From NCBI GenBank assembly GCA_022508325.1, contig JAFLVL010000005.1:1-42894 (forward strand): a stretch of 42,894 bases of DNA, written 5' to 3'. The translations under genes were made by a program, and so were the position numbers. Below are positions 23,547 to 30,876 of the stretch, one piece after another (the stretch's first letter is position 1; the number at the start of each line of letters is the position of its first letter). This DNA comes from Clostridiales bacterium (GTDB lineage Bacteria > Bacillota > Clostridia > Christensenellales > CAG-314). The notes below the pieces were generated by a model. That model had not been told where the DNA came from, ran no database searches, and worked only from the letters and a program-made list of their open reading frames with translations.

Positions 23547-24248
23547 TCAGCCTCTCTGTCGTACTACCTCGTACAAAGCTATTCCGCACGCAACCGACGC
23601 GTTCAAGGAATTGACCTTGCCTTTGAGCTTCAGCGATACCACGCCGTCGCAACATTTCTTAGTGTAAGCCGATATGCCGTCCCCTTCGCTACCTACCACT
23701 ATGGCTACTGCGCCTGTTAGATTGGCGGTAGCTATTTCCTGTCCGTCCATATCCAGCGCGTACACCCAAACGCCATTGTCTTGTAGCTGCTTTATCGCGT
23801 TGTTGACATTCACTACGCGGGCAATCTTGACGTGAGACACAGCCCCTGCAGAACACCGCGTAACCGTATCTGTAACCGCTACTTGACGGTTGCGCCCAAT
23901 AATTATGCCGTCAACTCCTGCACATTCTGCGGCGCGAATGATACTGCCGAAATTGTGCGGGTCGTTGATTCCGTCAAGCACCACTATAAATGGCGTATCC
24001 GAGCTTGCCAGAATTTCTTCAAGCTCGCAATAGTCAAAGTCGGTCACGTCGGCAATGTAACCCTGATGTCTGCCTTCTATGCTGGCTTTGTCGAGCACTG
24101 CCCTGTCAACATAGGAGATTTTGACCCCCTTTTGCCGCGCGAGAGCAACTATGGTATTCGCCGTTCCCTTCTCACACATAAGCGTGTTTACGGTGACGGT
24201 GTCTGATTTCAATGCTTCGAGAACGCTGTTTCTTCCTTCTATTTTCAT
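23547..24248 (-). CDS. rlmB: 23S rRNA 2'-O-methyltransferase RlmB (SpoU family)
   Basis: A 233-residue SPOUT methyltransferase. N-terminal substrate-binding part GRNSVLEALKSD, then motif 1 VLDGINDPHNFGSIIRAAEC, motif 2 VAIVVGSEGDGIS and motif 3 LKGKVNSLNASVACGIALYE, which together form the knotted AdoMet site. RlmB methylates G2251-equivalent ribose in 23S rRNA. Its start overlaps the mrnC stop by 4 nt. Gene order mrnC-rlmB-sigma is conserved in Firmicutes. Confidence 0.95.
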   Translation of the reverse strand: MKIEGRNSVLEALKSDTVTVNTLMCEKGTANTIVALARQKGVKISYVDRAVLDKASIEGRHQGYIADVTDFDYCELEEILASSDTPFIVVLDGINDPHNFGSIIRAAECAGVDGIIIGRNRQVAVTDTVTRCSAGAVSHVKIARVVNVNNAIKQLQDNGVWVYALDMDGQEIATANLTGAVAIVVGSEGDGISAYTKKCCDGVVSLKLKGKVNSLNASVACGIALYEVVRQRG

Positions 24249-24631
24249 TTGTCGTTCAATAACTCCACTATTCGCTCGTGCTGTCCTGTGAGATACAAGT
24301 ATCCCAGTACCGCCTCTAACCCTGTTGCTTTGCGGTAATCGGCTATGGTCTGATTCTTCGCCTTGTGGTGCGCTTTGGCGTTGCGGCCACGCAGATAGAC
24401 AGATTTTTCCGTTTCGGTTAGGCGAACTTCCAAATTTTCAATAAGAATTGCCTGCGACGCTGCTTTGACTTCGGCTGAAGCGAGCGTATGCAAGGCATCA
24501 GGCTTGAATTGAACGCCGGTTAGTAGTCGTTCGCGAACGAACAGACTATGCACGGCGTCGCCGACGTAGGCAAGCGACAATGCGGACATGAGCAAGGCGT
24601 CTTTTTCGCTAATGGGGGTGAAAAAATTCAT
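24245..24631 (-). CDS. mrnC: Mini-ribonuclease III
   Basis: A 128-residue RNase III catalytic domain without a dsRNA-binding domain. LAYVGDAVHSLFVRERL carries the acidic metal-binding motif; GRNAKAHHKAKNQTIADYRKATGLEAVLGYLYL carries the conserved helix with the second Glu. Mini-III matures 23S rRNA in Firmicutes. The ATG at 24631 follows the upstream GNAT stop by one base; an ATG at 24661 would overlap that gene by 29 nt. It overlaps rlmB by 4 nt. Confidence 0.93.
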   Translation of the reverse strand: MNFFTPISEKDALLMSALSLAYVGDAVHSLFVRERLLTGVQFKPDALHTLASAEVKAASQAILIENLEVRLTETEKSVYLRGRNAKAHHKAKNQTIADYRKATGLEAVLGYLYLTGQHERIVELLNDK

Positions 24632-24632
24632 A

Positions 24633-25205
24633 TTAGTCTTCTGTATAGAATTTTTTGCCATACACTATGGCATTGGCGAGGTAGTCAATATCCTCATAGC
24701 CGTTCTTTTCACAAAATGCGCGCGCAATCTTGGAATTTTTGCCACAGATAATGTAAGCACCCTCAACAAACGTGTCGGTAAGCTTTTGTTCGAGAGTCTT
24801 TAGCAATTCCGTACCCAACCCCTGACGGCGGTATTCCTCCAAAATGTTGATATGTAGATGCGCCGTGTAGCCTTGACGCACGTAGCGCTCTGCAACTTTA
24901 CTCTCTGCAACAAAATGGAAATAGTCGCCACTGGAAACCTTGCGAACGAGGGGCAGATAGTTCTCCTGCATTTGCTCGGCGTAGTCGTCCAAGTCTACCG
25001 CGCACAGCACGTAACCAATGGGCAAATCATTGTCGTCAACCGCCACGAAACAGTAGTCGGGCTGATTGTCTAAATAGTAATCGCAATACATTGCGCACCA
25101 AAAAGCGCGGTTGGAGGGGGATATTTCCTCGCTGTATTTCGAAGTCAGCATACAAATGTCCTGTACGTAGCGAAAATCCTTCTTTTCGTAGGGTCTGATT
25201 TTCAT
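24633..25205 (-). CDS. GNAT-family acetyltransferase
   Basis: A 190-residue N-acetyltransferase. The acetyl-CoA-binding motif A is LHINILEEYRRQGLGTELLKTLEQKL (RxxGxG loop RRQGLG), followed by GAYIICGKNSKIARAFCEKNGY (motif B). The N-terminal part (RPYEKKDFRYVQDICMLTSKY) is the usual start. The acceptor is unknown. It heads the operon with mrnC, rlmB and the sigma factor, from a TTGACA promoter with AAGGAG before the ATG. Confidence 0.88.
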   Translation of the reverse strand: MKIRPYEKKDFRYVQDICMLTSKYSEEISPSNRAFWCAMYCDYYLDNQPDYCFVAVDDNDLPIGYVLCAVDLDDYAEQMQENYLPLVRKVSSGDYFHFVAESKVAERYVRQGYTAHLHINILEEYRRQGLGTELLKTLEQKLTDTFVEGAYIICGKNSKIARAFCEKNGYEDIDYLANAIVYGKKFYTED

Positions 25206-25245
25206 ATTTTTATCTCCTTACGGACATAATATTCCAGTTTATAAG

Positions 25246-25274
25246 ATGGTAGCACAGATATAGCTTTTTGTCAA
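25246..25274 (-). promoter_or_regulatory. Promoter of the GNAT-mrnC-rlmB-sigma operon
   Basis: Perfect TTGACA (25269-25274), 17 nt, TACCAT (25246-25251) on the minus strand. Confidence 0.65.
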
Positions 25275-25324
25275 GAGAAGCCTTTTCCTTTACAATTCAT
25301 AATCTTAGAGGAAATTTTATACAG

Positions 25325-25443
25325 CGGCGAGGGTGTTCGGCAATACTATCACCAACTTTTTATAGCCATCTTTTTATGTAGAAGAGGGTTTTCGTGTGTG
25401 GCGCCTAGCGTAGCTCGAAGTCCACACACGAACACCCGAGCCG
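25325..25443 (+). repeat. Structured GA/GA hairpin element, copy B (composite)
   Basis: The 322-nt gap 25206-25527 holds this element, a promoter and a terminator. Outer pairing: CGGC (25325-25328) with GCCG (25440-25443), GA opposite GA, then GGGTGTTCG (25331-25339) with CGAACACCC (25429-25437), nine perfect pairs. A second left arm, GAGGGTTTTCGTGTGTGG (25384-25401), competes for the same right arm and closes a 20-nt loop CGCCTAGC...CTCGAAGT nearly identical to copy A. The 45 nt between the two left arms look unrelated. Confidence 0.7.
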
Positions 25444-25459
25444 TACCCCGAGCCACTAC

Positions 25460-25494
25460 AAAAAAAAAGAGACAACTGTTCAAGTTATCTCTTT
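25460..25494 (-). terminator. NYN gene terminator
   Basis: AAGAGATAACT and AGTTGTCTCTT pair on the minus strand with a 5-nt loop and run into T8. Confidence 0.8.
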
Positions 25495-25527
25495 GGGGTA
25501 AAAATATTTTGCCGAAATTGGCTATTA

Positions 25528-26385
25528 TTAGTCAACTGTGTCGAGCAACTTCTTGATTTCTTCAAGCAATTCGTCGGAATCTCCGCCTTCGTTGTTGCGA
25601 CGAAGCTCCTCTATGCGACGAACGAGATCGCTGTCGTTTTGAGCGTATTGAGTGCGCGGTTTCGCGGGCTCTTTAACAGGAGCGGGTTCTTCTGCGGGGG
25701 CAGGAGTGGGTTCTGCCTTTGGAGCGGGAGCAGACTCTTCCTTGACAGGTTCTTCCTCGACGGGCTTTGTTTGCTCTTCGCTTGCAAGCGCTTTCAGACG
25801 CTCGATTTCTCTCAACAGTTCTTCCGTGCGATCCACTTCGCTATTTGCAGCTGCCGCGGGCTTCTTCGGTTCTTCAATGGGAGCGGGAACAGGCGTTACC
25901 TTTGCCTTGGGGGCAGGTTTTGCAGCAGGCTTCTTCGGCGCTTTAGCCTGGGAACCGGTGCCAAGGTCTAACACTTCGTCAATAAACGAGTTGCTTGCCT
26001 CGTCTCCGTTTGCCAGAGCGATAATCTTGATGTCGTCCTTATGTAAATAGGTGTACAGATGAACCAAATCTGTGGGTTGCGCGACTATGCAAACTATTTT
26101 GATAGAAGGCGCTCTACGCACTGCGTCCACCACGTCGACAAAAATGCGGCTGTCGAAATCCTTTCGACCGCGACGCTTTACGCGCATTGGTCCCATCATT
26201 TCGTAGCCTTTTTCATTGGCGTCAGCATAAATCTCCTTATGCTTTCTCTGACCTGCGCCGTAGACTCTTCCGTAGAAGATTCTGCCCATGCCGCTCAATT
26301 TATTGATAATATCAGCGTAATGCTCGCTCGTCAGACCGCAGTTGTCAACGTCAATAAAAAATGCAATGTTTTTTTCTTCAAGCAT
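25528..26385 (-). CDS. NYN-domain (PIN-like) protein with Pro/Ala/Glu linker
   Basis: A 285-residue protein. Residues 1-145 are a NYN domain, a PIN-like nuclease fold: IAFFIDVDNCGLT carries the first Asp, RRGRKDFDSRIFVDVVDAV the middle acids. The usual late SGDSDFxPL reads VAQPTDLVHLY, so one of the two acidic residues there is missing and activity is uncertain. Residues 150-245 are low complexity (KPA, PAPAEEPAP repeats) and a short helical C-terminus follows (DSDLVRRIEELRRN...LLEEIKKLLDTVD). AGGAGG precedes the ATG. The target is unknown. Confidence 0.85.
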   Translation of the reverse strand: MLEEKNIAFFIDVDNCGLTSEHYADIINKLSGMGRIFYGRVYGAGQRKHKEIYADANEKGYEMMGPMRVKRRGRKDFDSRIFVDVVDAVRRAPSIKIVCIVAQPTDLVHLYTYLHKDDIKIIALANGDEASNSFIDEVLDLGTGSQAKAPKKPAAKPAPKAKVTPVPAPIEEPKKPAAAANSEVDRTEELLREIERLKALASEEQTKPVEEEPVKEESAPAPKAEPTPAPAEEPAPVKEPAKPRTQYAQNDSDLVRRIEELRRNNEGGDSDELLEEIKKLLDTVD

Positions 26386-26425
26386 AATAAGTCCTCCTAA
26401 TCGCTTATTGCTATTTTACATTATA

Positions 26426-27253
26426 TTAGGCATTTTGTCTATACTTTCGCTGAAAATAAAACAAATATTGTTGACAAAGACCCGCGTCCTCGCCAAACAA
26501 ATTGCAGAAAAACCGCGAAATCTCAATGTCCCTGTGCCCCTGTTCGAAATATTCGTGATAGACCTTCTTAAGCCAGGTATCCACCGGAAATACGTCGCCG
26601 CGCCTGAGTCCGAACAGCAAAATGCAGTCGGCAACCTTGGGTCCTATGCCCATAAATTTGAGCAATTCCCGCCTTGCGCACTCGCTGTCAAGGCTTATCA
26701 AGCAATTCAAGTCGTAATCTAACAGCATTTTCGCCGTTTCGCTTAGATATTTGTCGCGATAGCCTGCGCCAATGCCTGTGTAGAACTCCACGCTAGCGTC
26801 TGCCATTGCCTGAACGGTCGGAAATGCCTTACCAAAGGGGGTATCACAGCCTATGGCGTTGCACAGCCTGTCAATTATCAGCTGAATGCGCTTGATATTG
26901 TTGTTTGCCGATATGATAAAGCTGAAAATCATCTCCGTCAAGTCCTGATTCAGAATTCTTATACCCTTGCCGAAGCCTGCCGCCTCCTTCATTAGCGGCG
27001 AAATGGCAGAAATTCGGTTAACCTTCTGTTCGTAGTCGGTGTCTAGGTCAAAGAAATGCCAAAAATACTCCCTGTCGGTAGTTCTGACCTGCACCACGCC
27101 GTCGACCGTGGTCAATTCGGCGTACTTATCGCAAGAAAACACGGCGTAAGTGTCGGCATTTATCTGCTTGTATCGAAAAATTTGTCCACATTCCAGCGTG
27201 TCGCGCACGTTGAAATAGGTCGCGTCGTAAGTAAAAGCGATTGGCAATTCCAT
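26426..27253 (-). CDS. ogg: 8-oxoguanine DNA glycosylase, OGG1 type
   Basis: A 275-residue HhH-GPD glycosylase with the OGG1-type N-terminal domain (VRDTLECGQIFRYKQI). The hairpin and catalytic region reads LLKFMGIGPKVADCILLFGL, where K is the Schiff-base lysine, followed by FPVDTWLKKVY with the catalytic Asp. SFIISANNNIKRIQLIIDRL is the conserved helix before it. It excises 8-oxoguanine opposite cytosine. The ATG at 27253 has an AGGA site; an earlier in-frame start at 27295 lies in a terminator. It follows rpmA. Confidence 0.93.
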   Translation of the reverse strand: MELPIAFTYDATYFNVRDTLECGQIFRYKQINADTYAVFSCDKYAELTTVDGVVQVRTTDREYFWHFFDLDTDYEQKVNRISAISPLMKEAAGFGKGIRILNQDLTEMIFSFIISANNNIKRIQLIIDRLCNAIGCDTPFGKAFPTVQAMADASVEFYTGIGAGYRDKYLSETAKMLLDYDLNCLISLDSECARRELLKFMGIGPKVADCILLFGLRRGDVFPVDTWLKKVYHEYFEQGHRDIEISRFFCNLFGEDAGLCQQYLFYFQRKYRQNA

Positions 27254-27283
27254 AATATTAGTCCTGTGTAAAAACTTTTGTGT

Positions 27284-27322
27284 AAAAAAAGCCAAGATTA
27301 GCCACGAAAACTAACCTCGGCT
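27284..27322 (-). terminator. Terminator of the rplU-prp-rpmA operon
   Basis: A 12-bp stem (AGCCGAGGTTAG with CTAATCTTGGCT, two G-U pairs) and a T7 run on the minus strand, between rpmA and ogg. Confidence 0.85.
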
Positions 27323-27344
27323 TGTGCATATATTGCTAATTTAA

Positions 27345-27629
27345 CTATTTCGCAACGGGATAGACGGAAACTTGTCTACGCGTCTTGTCCTTGCGCTCGA
27401 ACTTCACGATGCCGTCAATCAACGCAAAGAGGGTGTCGTCCTTGCCGATACCTACGTTGTGACCGGGGTGGAAGTGTGTGCCGCGTTGTCTGACAAGAAT
27501 ATTTCCGGCTTGCGCAAATTGACCGTCAGCGCGCTTTGCGCCGAGGCGTTTGCTCTCGCTGTCACGACCGTTCTTGGTGCTGCCCATACCTTTCTTGTGG
27601 GCGAACAACTGTAACTTTATGAACATCAT
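27345..27629 (-). CDS. rpmA: Ribosomal protein L27 with cleavable N-terminal extension
   Basis: A 94-residue L27. The start (M)MFIKLQLF precedes [21 protein letters not shown], the normal mature N-terminus. In Firmicutes such extensions are removed after the conserved Phe by the protease Prp, and the prp gene lies immediately upstream. Cleavage exposes the tail that reaches the peptidyl-transferase centre. The rest ([22 protein letters not shown]) is standard. GGAGG precedes two adjacent ATGs; either could be used. Last of rplU-prp-rpmA. Confidence 0.97.
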   Translation of the reverse strand: MMFIKLQLFAHKKGMGSTKNGRDSESKRLGAKRADGQFAQAGNILVRQRGTHFHPGHNVGIGKDDTLFALIDGIVKFERKDKTRRQVSVYPVAK

Positions 27630-27630
27630 C

Positions 27631-27960
27631 TCAAATTACCTCCAAATTGATGTAGTCGGAATACTCTGTGTAGAAGTCTTGAAGTCCCGCAAGCAGAGTG
27701 TTTAATATCACGTCTGCGTCGTGGCGCTCCATTTCCGTAAGATTCTCGGGCAGAGTAAACCTAAGTGAACCTTCTTCTTCGTTTACGGTATATTTAACGT
27801 TGATTTGAGCAACCTGCAACAAGCCCAAAAGCGACGACTGTATTAGCGTAGATATTCCCGCGCATACGATGTCTTCGCCCGACTCGCCGTAGCCTGTGTG
27901 CCCGCTCGCTTTTACCGAAACGATATGGTTGTTTTTGCGTGTGATTGTTACGTCTGTCAT
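27631..27960 (-). CDS. prp: Ribosomal-processing cysteine protease Prp
   Basis: A 109-residue Prp. The catalytic His lies in [15 protein letters not shown] and the Cys in [18 protein letters not shown], the two family signatures. Prp removes the N-terminal extension of L27, whose gene is directly downstream and carries the matching LQLF/AHKKG site. It lies between rplU (stop shares one base) and rpmA, the invariant order in Firmicutes. Confidence 0.96.
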   Translation of the reverse strand: MTDVTITRKNNHIVSVKASGHTGYGESGEDIVCAGISTLIQSSLLGLLQVAQINVKYTVNEEEGSLRFTLPENLTEMERHDADVILNTLLAGLQDFYTEYSDYINLEVI

Positions 27961-28262
27961 TAGCCGATTGAAGTAACCTTCAACTTTGTGTAAGGTTGTC
28001 TGTGACCTTGACGTTTGCGAATGTTCTTCTTCGCTTTGTAGGTGAAGATATTAATCTTCTTGCCCTTACCGTGCTCTACAACCGTTGCCTGAACCTTTAC
28101 GTTAGCGGCGTCTTTGCCTACAAGAACCTTGTCACCGTCTGCTGCCAACACAACCTCAAGCTCTACTGTGGAATTAACCTCGGCGTCAAGAAGCTCCGTT
28201 TCGAAAATCAGACCTTCGCTAACCTTGTATTGCTTTCCACCGGTCTTTACGATAGCATACAT
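27960..28262 (-). CDS. rplU: Ribosomal protein L21
   Basis: A 100-residue L21 of normal length: MYAIVKTGGKQYKVSEG start, and the conserved C-terminal KGKKINIFTYKAKKNIRKRQGHRQPYTKLKV, which binds 23S rRNA. GGGAGG precedes the ATG. It heads rplU-prp-rpmA behind a short structured leader that may allow autoregulation. Confidence 0.98.
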   Translation of the reverse strand: MYAIVKTGGKQYKVSEGLIFETELLDAEVNSTVELEVVLAADGDKVLVGKDAANVKVQATVVEHGKGKKINIFTYKAKKNIRKRQGHRQPYTKLKVTSIG

Positions 28263-28300
28263 AGTCTTTTTACCTCCCGTATCAGAGTCTCGCTAAACAA

Positions 28301-28336
28301 GGGTGACCGCGGTTGCGGCGCTTGACAAAATAACCC
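28301..28336 (-). promoter_or_regulatory. Putative L21 leader (autoregulatory hairpin)
   Basis: On the minus strand GGGT...ACCC encloses a CCGC/GCGG hairpin with loop AACC in the rplU leader. L21 leaders of Firmicutes lie in this place; I cannot test the match to that family here. Confidence 0.45.
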
Positions 28337-28356
28337 TTTTTAAGCGGCTAAGGTAT

Positions 28357-28385
28357 ATATTATATTATTTAGTTGAAAATGTCAA
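28357..28385 (-). promoter_or_regulatory. rplU promoter
   Basis: Perfect TTGACA (28380-28385) followed by overlapping -10 choices: TAATAT with 17-nt spacing (28357-28362) or TATAAT with 15 (28359-28364). Confidence 0.7.
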
Positions 28386-28443
28386 CCAAATACAGCGATA
28401 TTTTTGCTTGTGCAAAAGTGTGAGCATCGTTCGATAATTATCT

Positions 28444-28905
28444 CTAAAAAAGATTTATTATTTGCCCCTTATATCTTTTCGCATACTTAATTGCCGTTTC
28501 TGCAACGCTTTCTACTCTCGGTGTTTGTAAGTTGCTATTGTCAAAGTACGTCACCAAAACATCACACAGTCCTATCATTATTCTGCTACGCACATACGGA
28601 GCCAATATACTGTTCTCGCAAATTGATTTGAGTAAAAATATCTTATCGTAACATTTTTCAATCTCTTGTAATCCGTCTCGATTATCTTCATACCCTGTTT
28701 GAGCATAAACTCGCTTTATATTGGGATATCGCATTTATAATTGCGAAACAATTTGCCAACAAGAGAAATCGAACAGTCCCTCATTGGTGAATAAGAAAAG
28801 ATATTCTTCCTCGTTAGAAACAAGTTTGCATAATACTTCCCATAATTTTATTGCCGATAATGCCGTTCGCTTATATTCCTCCGAACCAATAAATGCAATT
28901 ACCAT
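28444..28905 (-). pseudogene. SLOG/DUF1273-like gene interrupted by one stop codon
   Basis: From ATG 28905, 56 codons read MVIAFIGSEEYKRTALSAIK...FTNEGLFDFSCWQIVSQL, then TAA, then directly in the same frame ATG with MRYPNIKRVYAQTGYEDNRDG and 96 codons to 28444. The two parts join into one about 153-residue protein resembling SLOG/DUF1273-type Rossmann proteins (a FIGxxxx start, GxFD, LKxxYPxIK pattern), with TAA where a Lys codon AAA is expected. One base change explains the break. The second part has its own ATG, so a truncated product or re-initiation is possible. Family assignment is moderate. Confidence 0.6.
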
Positions 28906-28948
28906 AATTCACCCATCGTCGTGTATATAAATAGATTTCTTCTGCATA

Positions 28949-28977
28949 ATTTTATACGAGAATTTCTCGTATGTCAA
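28949..28977 (-). promoter_or_regulatory. Promoter with palindromic operator as its spacer
   Basis: TTGACA (28972-28977), 17 nt, TAAAAT (28949-28954) on the minus strand, driving the SLOG-like gene. The 17-nt spacer is TACGAGAAATTCTCGTA, the core of a perfect 19-bp palindrome (28954-28972). Confidence 0.75.
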
Positions 28978-28983
28978 GATAAA

Positions 28984-29002
28984 ATACGAGAAAGGCTCGT
29001 AT
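28984..29002. promoter_or_regulatory. Second operator before the XRE gene
   Basis: ATACGAG-AAAGG-CTCGTAT, a 19-bp inverted repeat with the same half-sites as the palindrome centred 30 bp upstream. It ends 9 nt before the XRE start codon, just after a TAAAAT box, fitting autorepression. Confidence 0.7.
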
Positions 29003-29011
29003 CATCAATAT

Positions 29012-29236
29012 ATGAAAAATACAAAAATAGCAGAACGAATAAAAGAATTACGACAAGTAGCCAATCTAACACAAGCAGAGTTTGGCATGAAAATTGGGGT
29101 ATCGCAAGATACTATTTCTCTGTGGGAACAAGGCAAAAGTATACCCGCCGTTGAATATATTATTTTGATGGTAGAAACGTTCAAAGCTAACGATCCTGCC
29201 TTATCGTCAGACTACTTGTTAGGTTTGATAGATTAA
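29012..29236 (+). CDS. XRE-family repressor
   Basis: A 74-residue single helix-turn-helix protein: RIKELRQVANLTQAEFGMKIGVSQDTISLWEQGKSIP, the Cro/CI fold, then YIILMVETFKAND and the SDYLLGLID end usual for such regulators. It is divergent from the interrupted SLOG-like gene, and two near-identical ATACGAG/CTCGTAT operators lie between them, one in the other gene's promoter spacer. It should repress both (inference). No strong ribosome site is visible before the ATG. Confidence 0.88.
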   Translation: MKNTKIAERIKELRQVANLTQAEFGMKIGVSQDTISLWEQGKSIPAVEYIILMVETFKANDPALSSDYLLGLID

Positions 29237-29280
29237 AACAAAAAAAACTAAGACAACAGTCTCGATATGTATAAAAATTA

Positions 29281-29322
29281 GCACCCCGTTCGCGTTTTTT
29301 GCGATATGGGGTGCGTTTTTTT
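29281..29322 (+). terminator. Terminator-like hairpin containing the ATGGGGT core
   Basis: GCACCCCGTTCGC (29281-29293) and GCGATATGGGGTGC (29301-29314) form a long imperfect stem, loop GTTTTTT, followed by T7. It separates the XRE gene from the convergent HAD gene. The right arm carries the core of the dispersed ACCCCAT repeat (29306-29312). Confidence 0.7.
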
Positions 29323-29330
29323 GCAATAAT

Positions 29331-30044
29331 TTATAAAATGTATTCTCTCAAAAGGTATTCTGCCAAATCTTCAAAGGTGCCGTTCGGATAGACGGAAATA
29401 TCCTTGCCGTCGGGGTTCAACAGACAGTCGGTGATGAGAAATACCTTCATGCCCAGTTCTCGTGCTATCATGTCCTCGTTTACGTCGTTGCCCACCATAA
29501 CACACTCTTCGCTCTTCAAATTGAGCTTTACAAGAAGCTCTTCGTAGTACTTCAAATTGGGCTTACAGTAATGGGAATTGTCGTAATGGGTGATTAGGTC
29601 AACGTCGCTCCTGTCAATCCCCGCCCAAATAAGTCTTTGCTCCTGTGCGACCTCGGGAAATAGCGGATTAGTCGCAACGACCACCGTCAAACCGCGTTTT
29701 TTCAAGTTTTTTACGATTTCTGCCGCTTTTGGGTTAAGTCCGCATGCAGCCTTTGCCGCGACGAAATCGGTTCTGTAATAATCGTCAAAATTTCCGACGT
29801 GCTCAAAGGCTTGTTCGCCGAAAATATCGGCAAAAGTACGCCAAAAAGCCTCGCTGTTGAGGCACGAGCCGTCATTTTTGACCATTGCCACCGTTCCACG
29901 CCATATACCGTCGACAAGCGCTTGCGGTTGGTAACCAAGAGGCGCAACACGCGCGGCAAGGGATTTAAAATACAGCTTTTCAAAATTTTTCACGTCCATG
30001 GGCAACAAAGTGCCGTCCATATCAAATAGAATTGCCCTAATCAT
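29331..30044 (-). CDS. HAD-family hydrolase
   Basis: A 237-residue haloacid-dehalogenase-type phosphatase. Motif I FDMDGTLLP with the nucleophilic Asp, motif II VVATNPLF, motif III Lys in KPNLKYYEELL and motif IV VGNDVNEDMIA are all present; the cap lies between motifs I and II. The substrate is unknown. The start overlaps the TetR stop by 4 nt, so the two form an operon, and the TetR protein may control it. Confidence 0.9.
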   Translation of the reverse strand: MIRAILFDMDGTLLPMDVKNFEKLYFKSLAARVAPLGYQPQALVDGIWRGTVAMVKNDGSCLNSEAFWRTFADIFGEQAFEHVGNFDDYYRTDFVAAKAACGLNPKAAEIVKNLKKRGLTVVVATNPLFPEVAQEQRLIWAGIDRSDVDLITHYDNSHYCKPNLKYYEELLVKLNLKSEECVMVGNDVNEDMIARELGMKVFLITDCLLNPDGKDISVYPNGTFEDLAEYLLREYIL

Positions 30045-30649
30045 ACGTTGTCTCCTAAGTAATTCTTCTGTTCAAATATTGCGAAACACTTGTCGCAAAA
30101 GCTTGCCATCTGTTCTGGCGTCTCTGCCATATCATTGCTCAACCAGTACACCACGGCGTTGACGATTCCGCCACTCCACAACAGACGTTGGTAGGACTCC
30201 TGCGGTTGCATGTCCTTGTGTCGAAGTATCATGGAATTGACAAGCTCGAGATACTTGCCCTGATAGCCACCGCAAAAGATTGATTTCAGAATTTCCGCCT
30301 TTTCCGCCGTGAAGTGGAACATTTCCAGATACCAGTTGTAGGTTACGGCTTGGCGAAAGGGACTGCCGATGCGCACAAACAGCTCGTTCTGAAGGTCATA
30401 GAGAATCTTAATGATAATCTCGTCCTTGCTTTCAAAGTTGCCATAGAACGCCATGCGCGAAACACCTGCTTTTTTGCACAGCTCGGTTACGGTTATGCTG
30501 TCGTATGACTTTTTCGTAATGAGCTGCAACAGCGCGCCCTGCAAGCTCTCGATAACTACCCTGTTCAGCTCCTCGCTGTGTCTGCGTAGCCCCGACAAAC
30601 GCTCGTCGTTACTGACGCTTTTTGCATTTTTGTTTGAAACGTATGCCAT
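30041..30649 (-). CDS. TetR-family regulator
   Basis: A 202-residue regulator. The helix-turn-helix lies at about residues 25-70 (ALLQLITKKSYDSITVTELCKKAGVSRMAFYGNFESKDEI). The C-terminal domain is of the type found in DhaS-like TetR proteins with a WSGGIVNAVVYWL stretch. The ATG at 30649 is preferred since GGAG lies 12 nt before it; an ATG at 30688 has no ribosome site. It has a consensus promoter, precedes a HAD gene with 4-nt overlap, and is divergent from degV. Confidence 0.88.
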   Translation of the reverse strand: MAYVSNKNAKSVSNDERLSGLRRHSEELNRVVIESLQGALLQLITKKSYDSITVTELCKKAGVSRMAFYGNFESKDEIIIKILYDLQNELFVRIGSPFRQAVTYNWYLEMFHFTAEKAEILKSIFCGGYQGKYLELVNSMILRHKDMQPQESYQRLLWSGGIVNAVVYWLSNDMAETPEQMASFCDKCFAIFEQKNYLGDNV

Positions 30650-30710
30650 CGTTTGACTTTTCTCCGTTTTAATGATAAAATTTGCCATTATGACAAGTGT
30701 AATTTACGTC

Positions 30711-30739
30711 ATTATACTACTTGTAGATATTTCTGTCAA
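30711..30739 (-). promoter_or_regulatory. Consensus promoter of the TetR-HAD operon
   Basis: Perfect TTGACA (30734-30739), 17 nt, perfect TATAAT (30711-30716) on the minus strand. ATGAC and GTCAT half-sites (30690-30712) overlap the -10 and may be an operator. Confidence 0.8.
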
Positions 30740-30752
30740 ATGGACAAAAAAT

Positions 30753-30773
30753 TTTGACGTTTTAACCGTCAAA
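30753..30773. promoter_or_regulatory. Inverted repeat between TetR and degV
   Basis: TTTGACG, 7-nt spacer, CGTCAAA: seven perfect pairs, between the two divergent promoters. Possible operator for the TetR protein. Confidence 0.5.
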
Positions 30774-30819
30774 TAGGTTAATCTGTTAGTAGTATATTTG
30801 GTTAACGACCCATGAGCAG

Positions 30820-30848
30820 TTGACGAAATACATTCTAGGTGTTAAAAT
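30820..30848 (+). promoter_or_regulatory. degV promoter
   Basis: TTGACG (30820-30825), 17 nt, TAAAAT (30843-30848), 28 nt before the degV start. Confidence 0.75.
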
Positions 30849-30876
30849 AGGACAATATAATACTTGAAGAGGAAAT

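Noticed and set aside
28735-28737. TAA read as an amino acid (recoding)
   Set aside because: TAA ends many other genes in the window, and the next codon is an ATG; a plain nonsense mutation is simpler.
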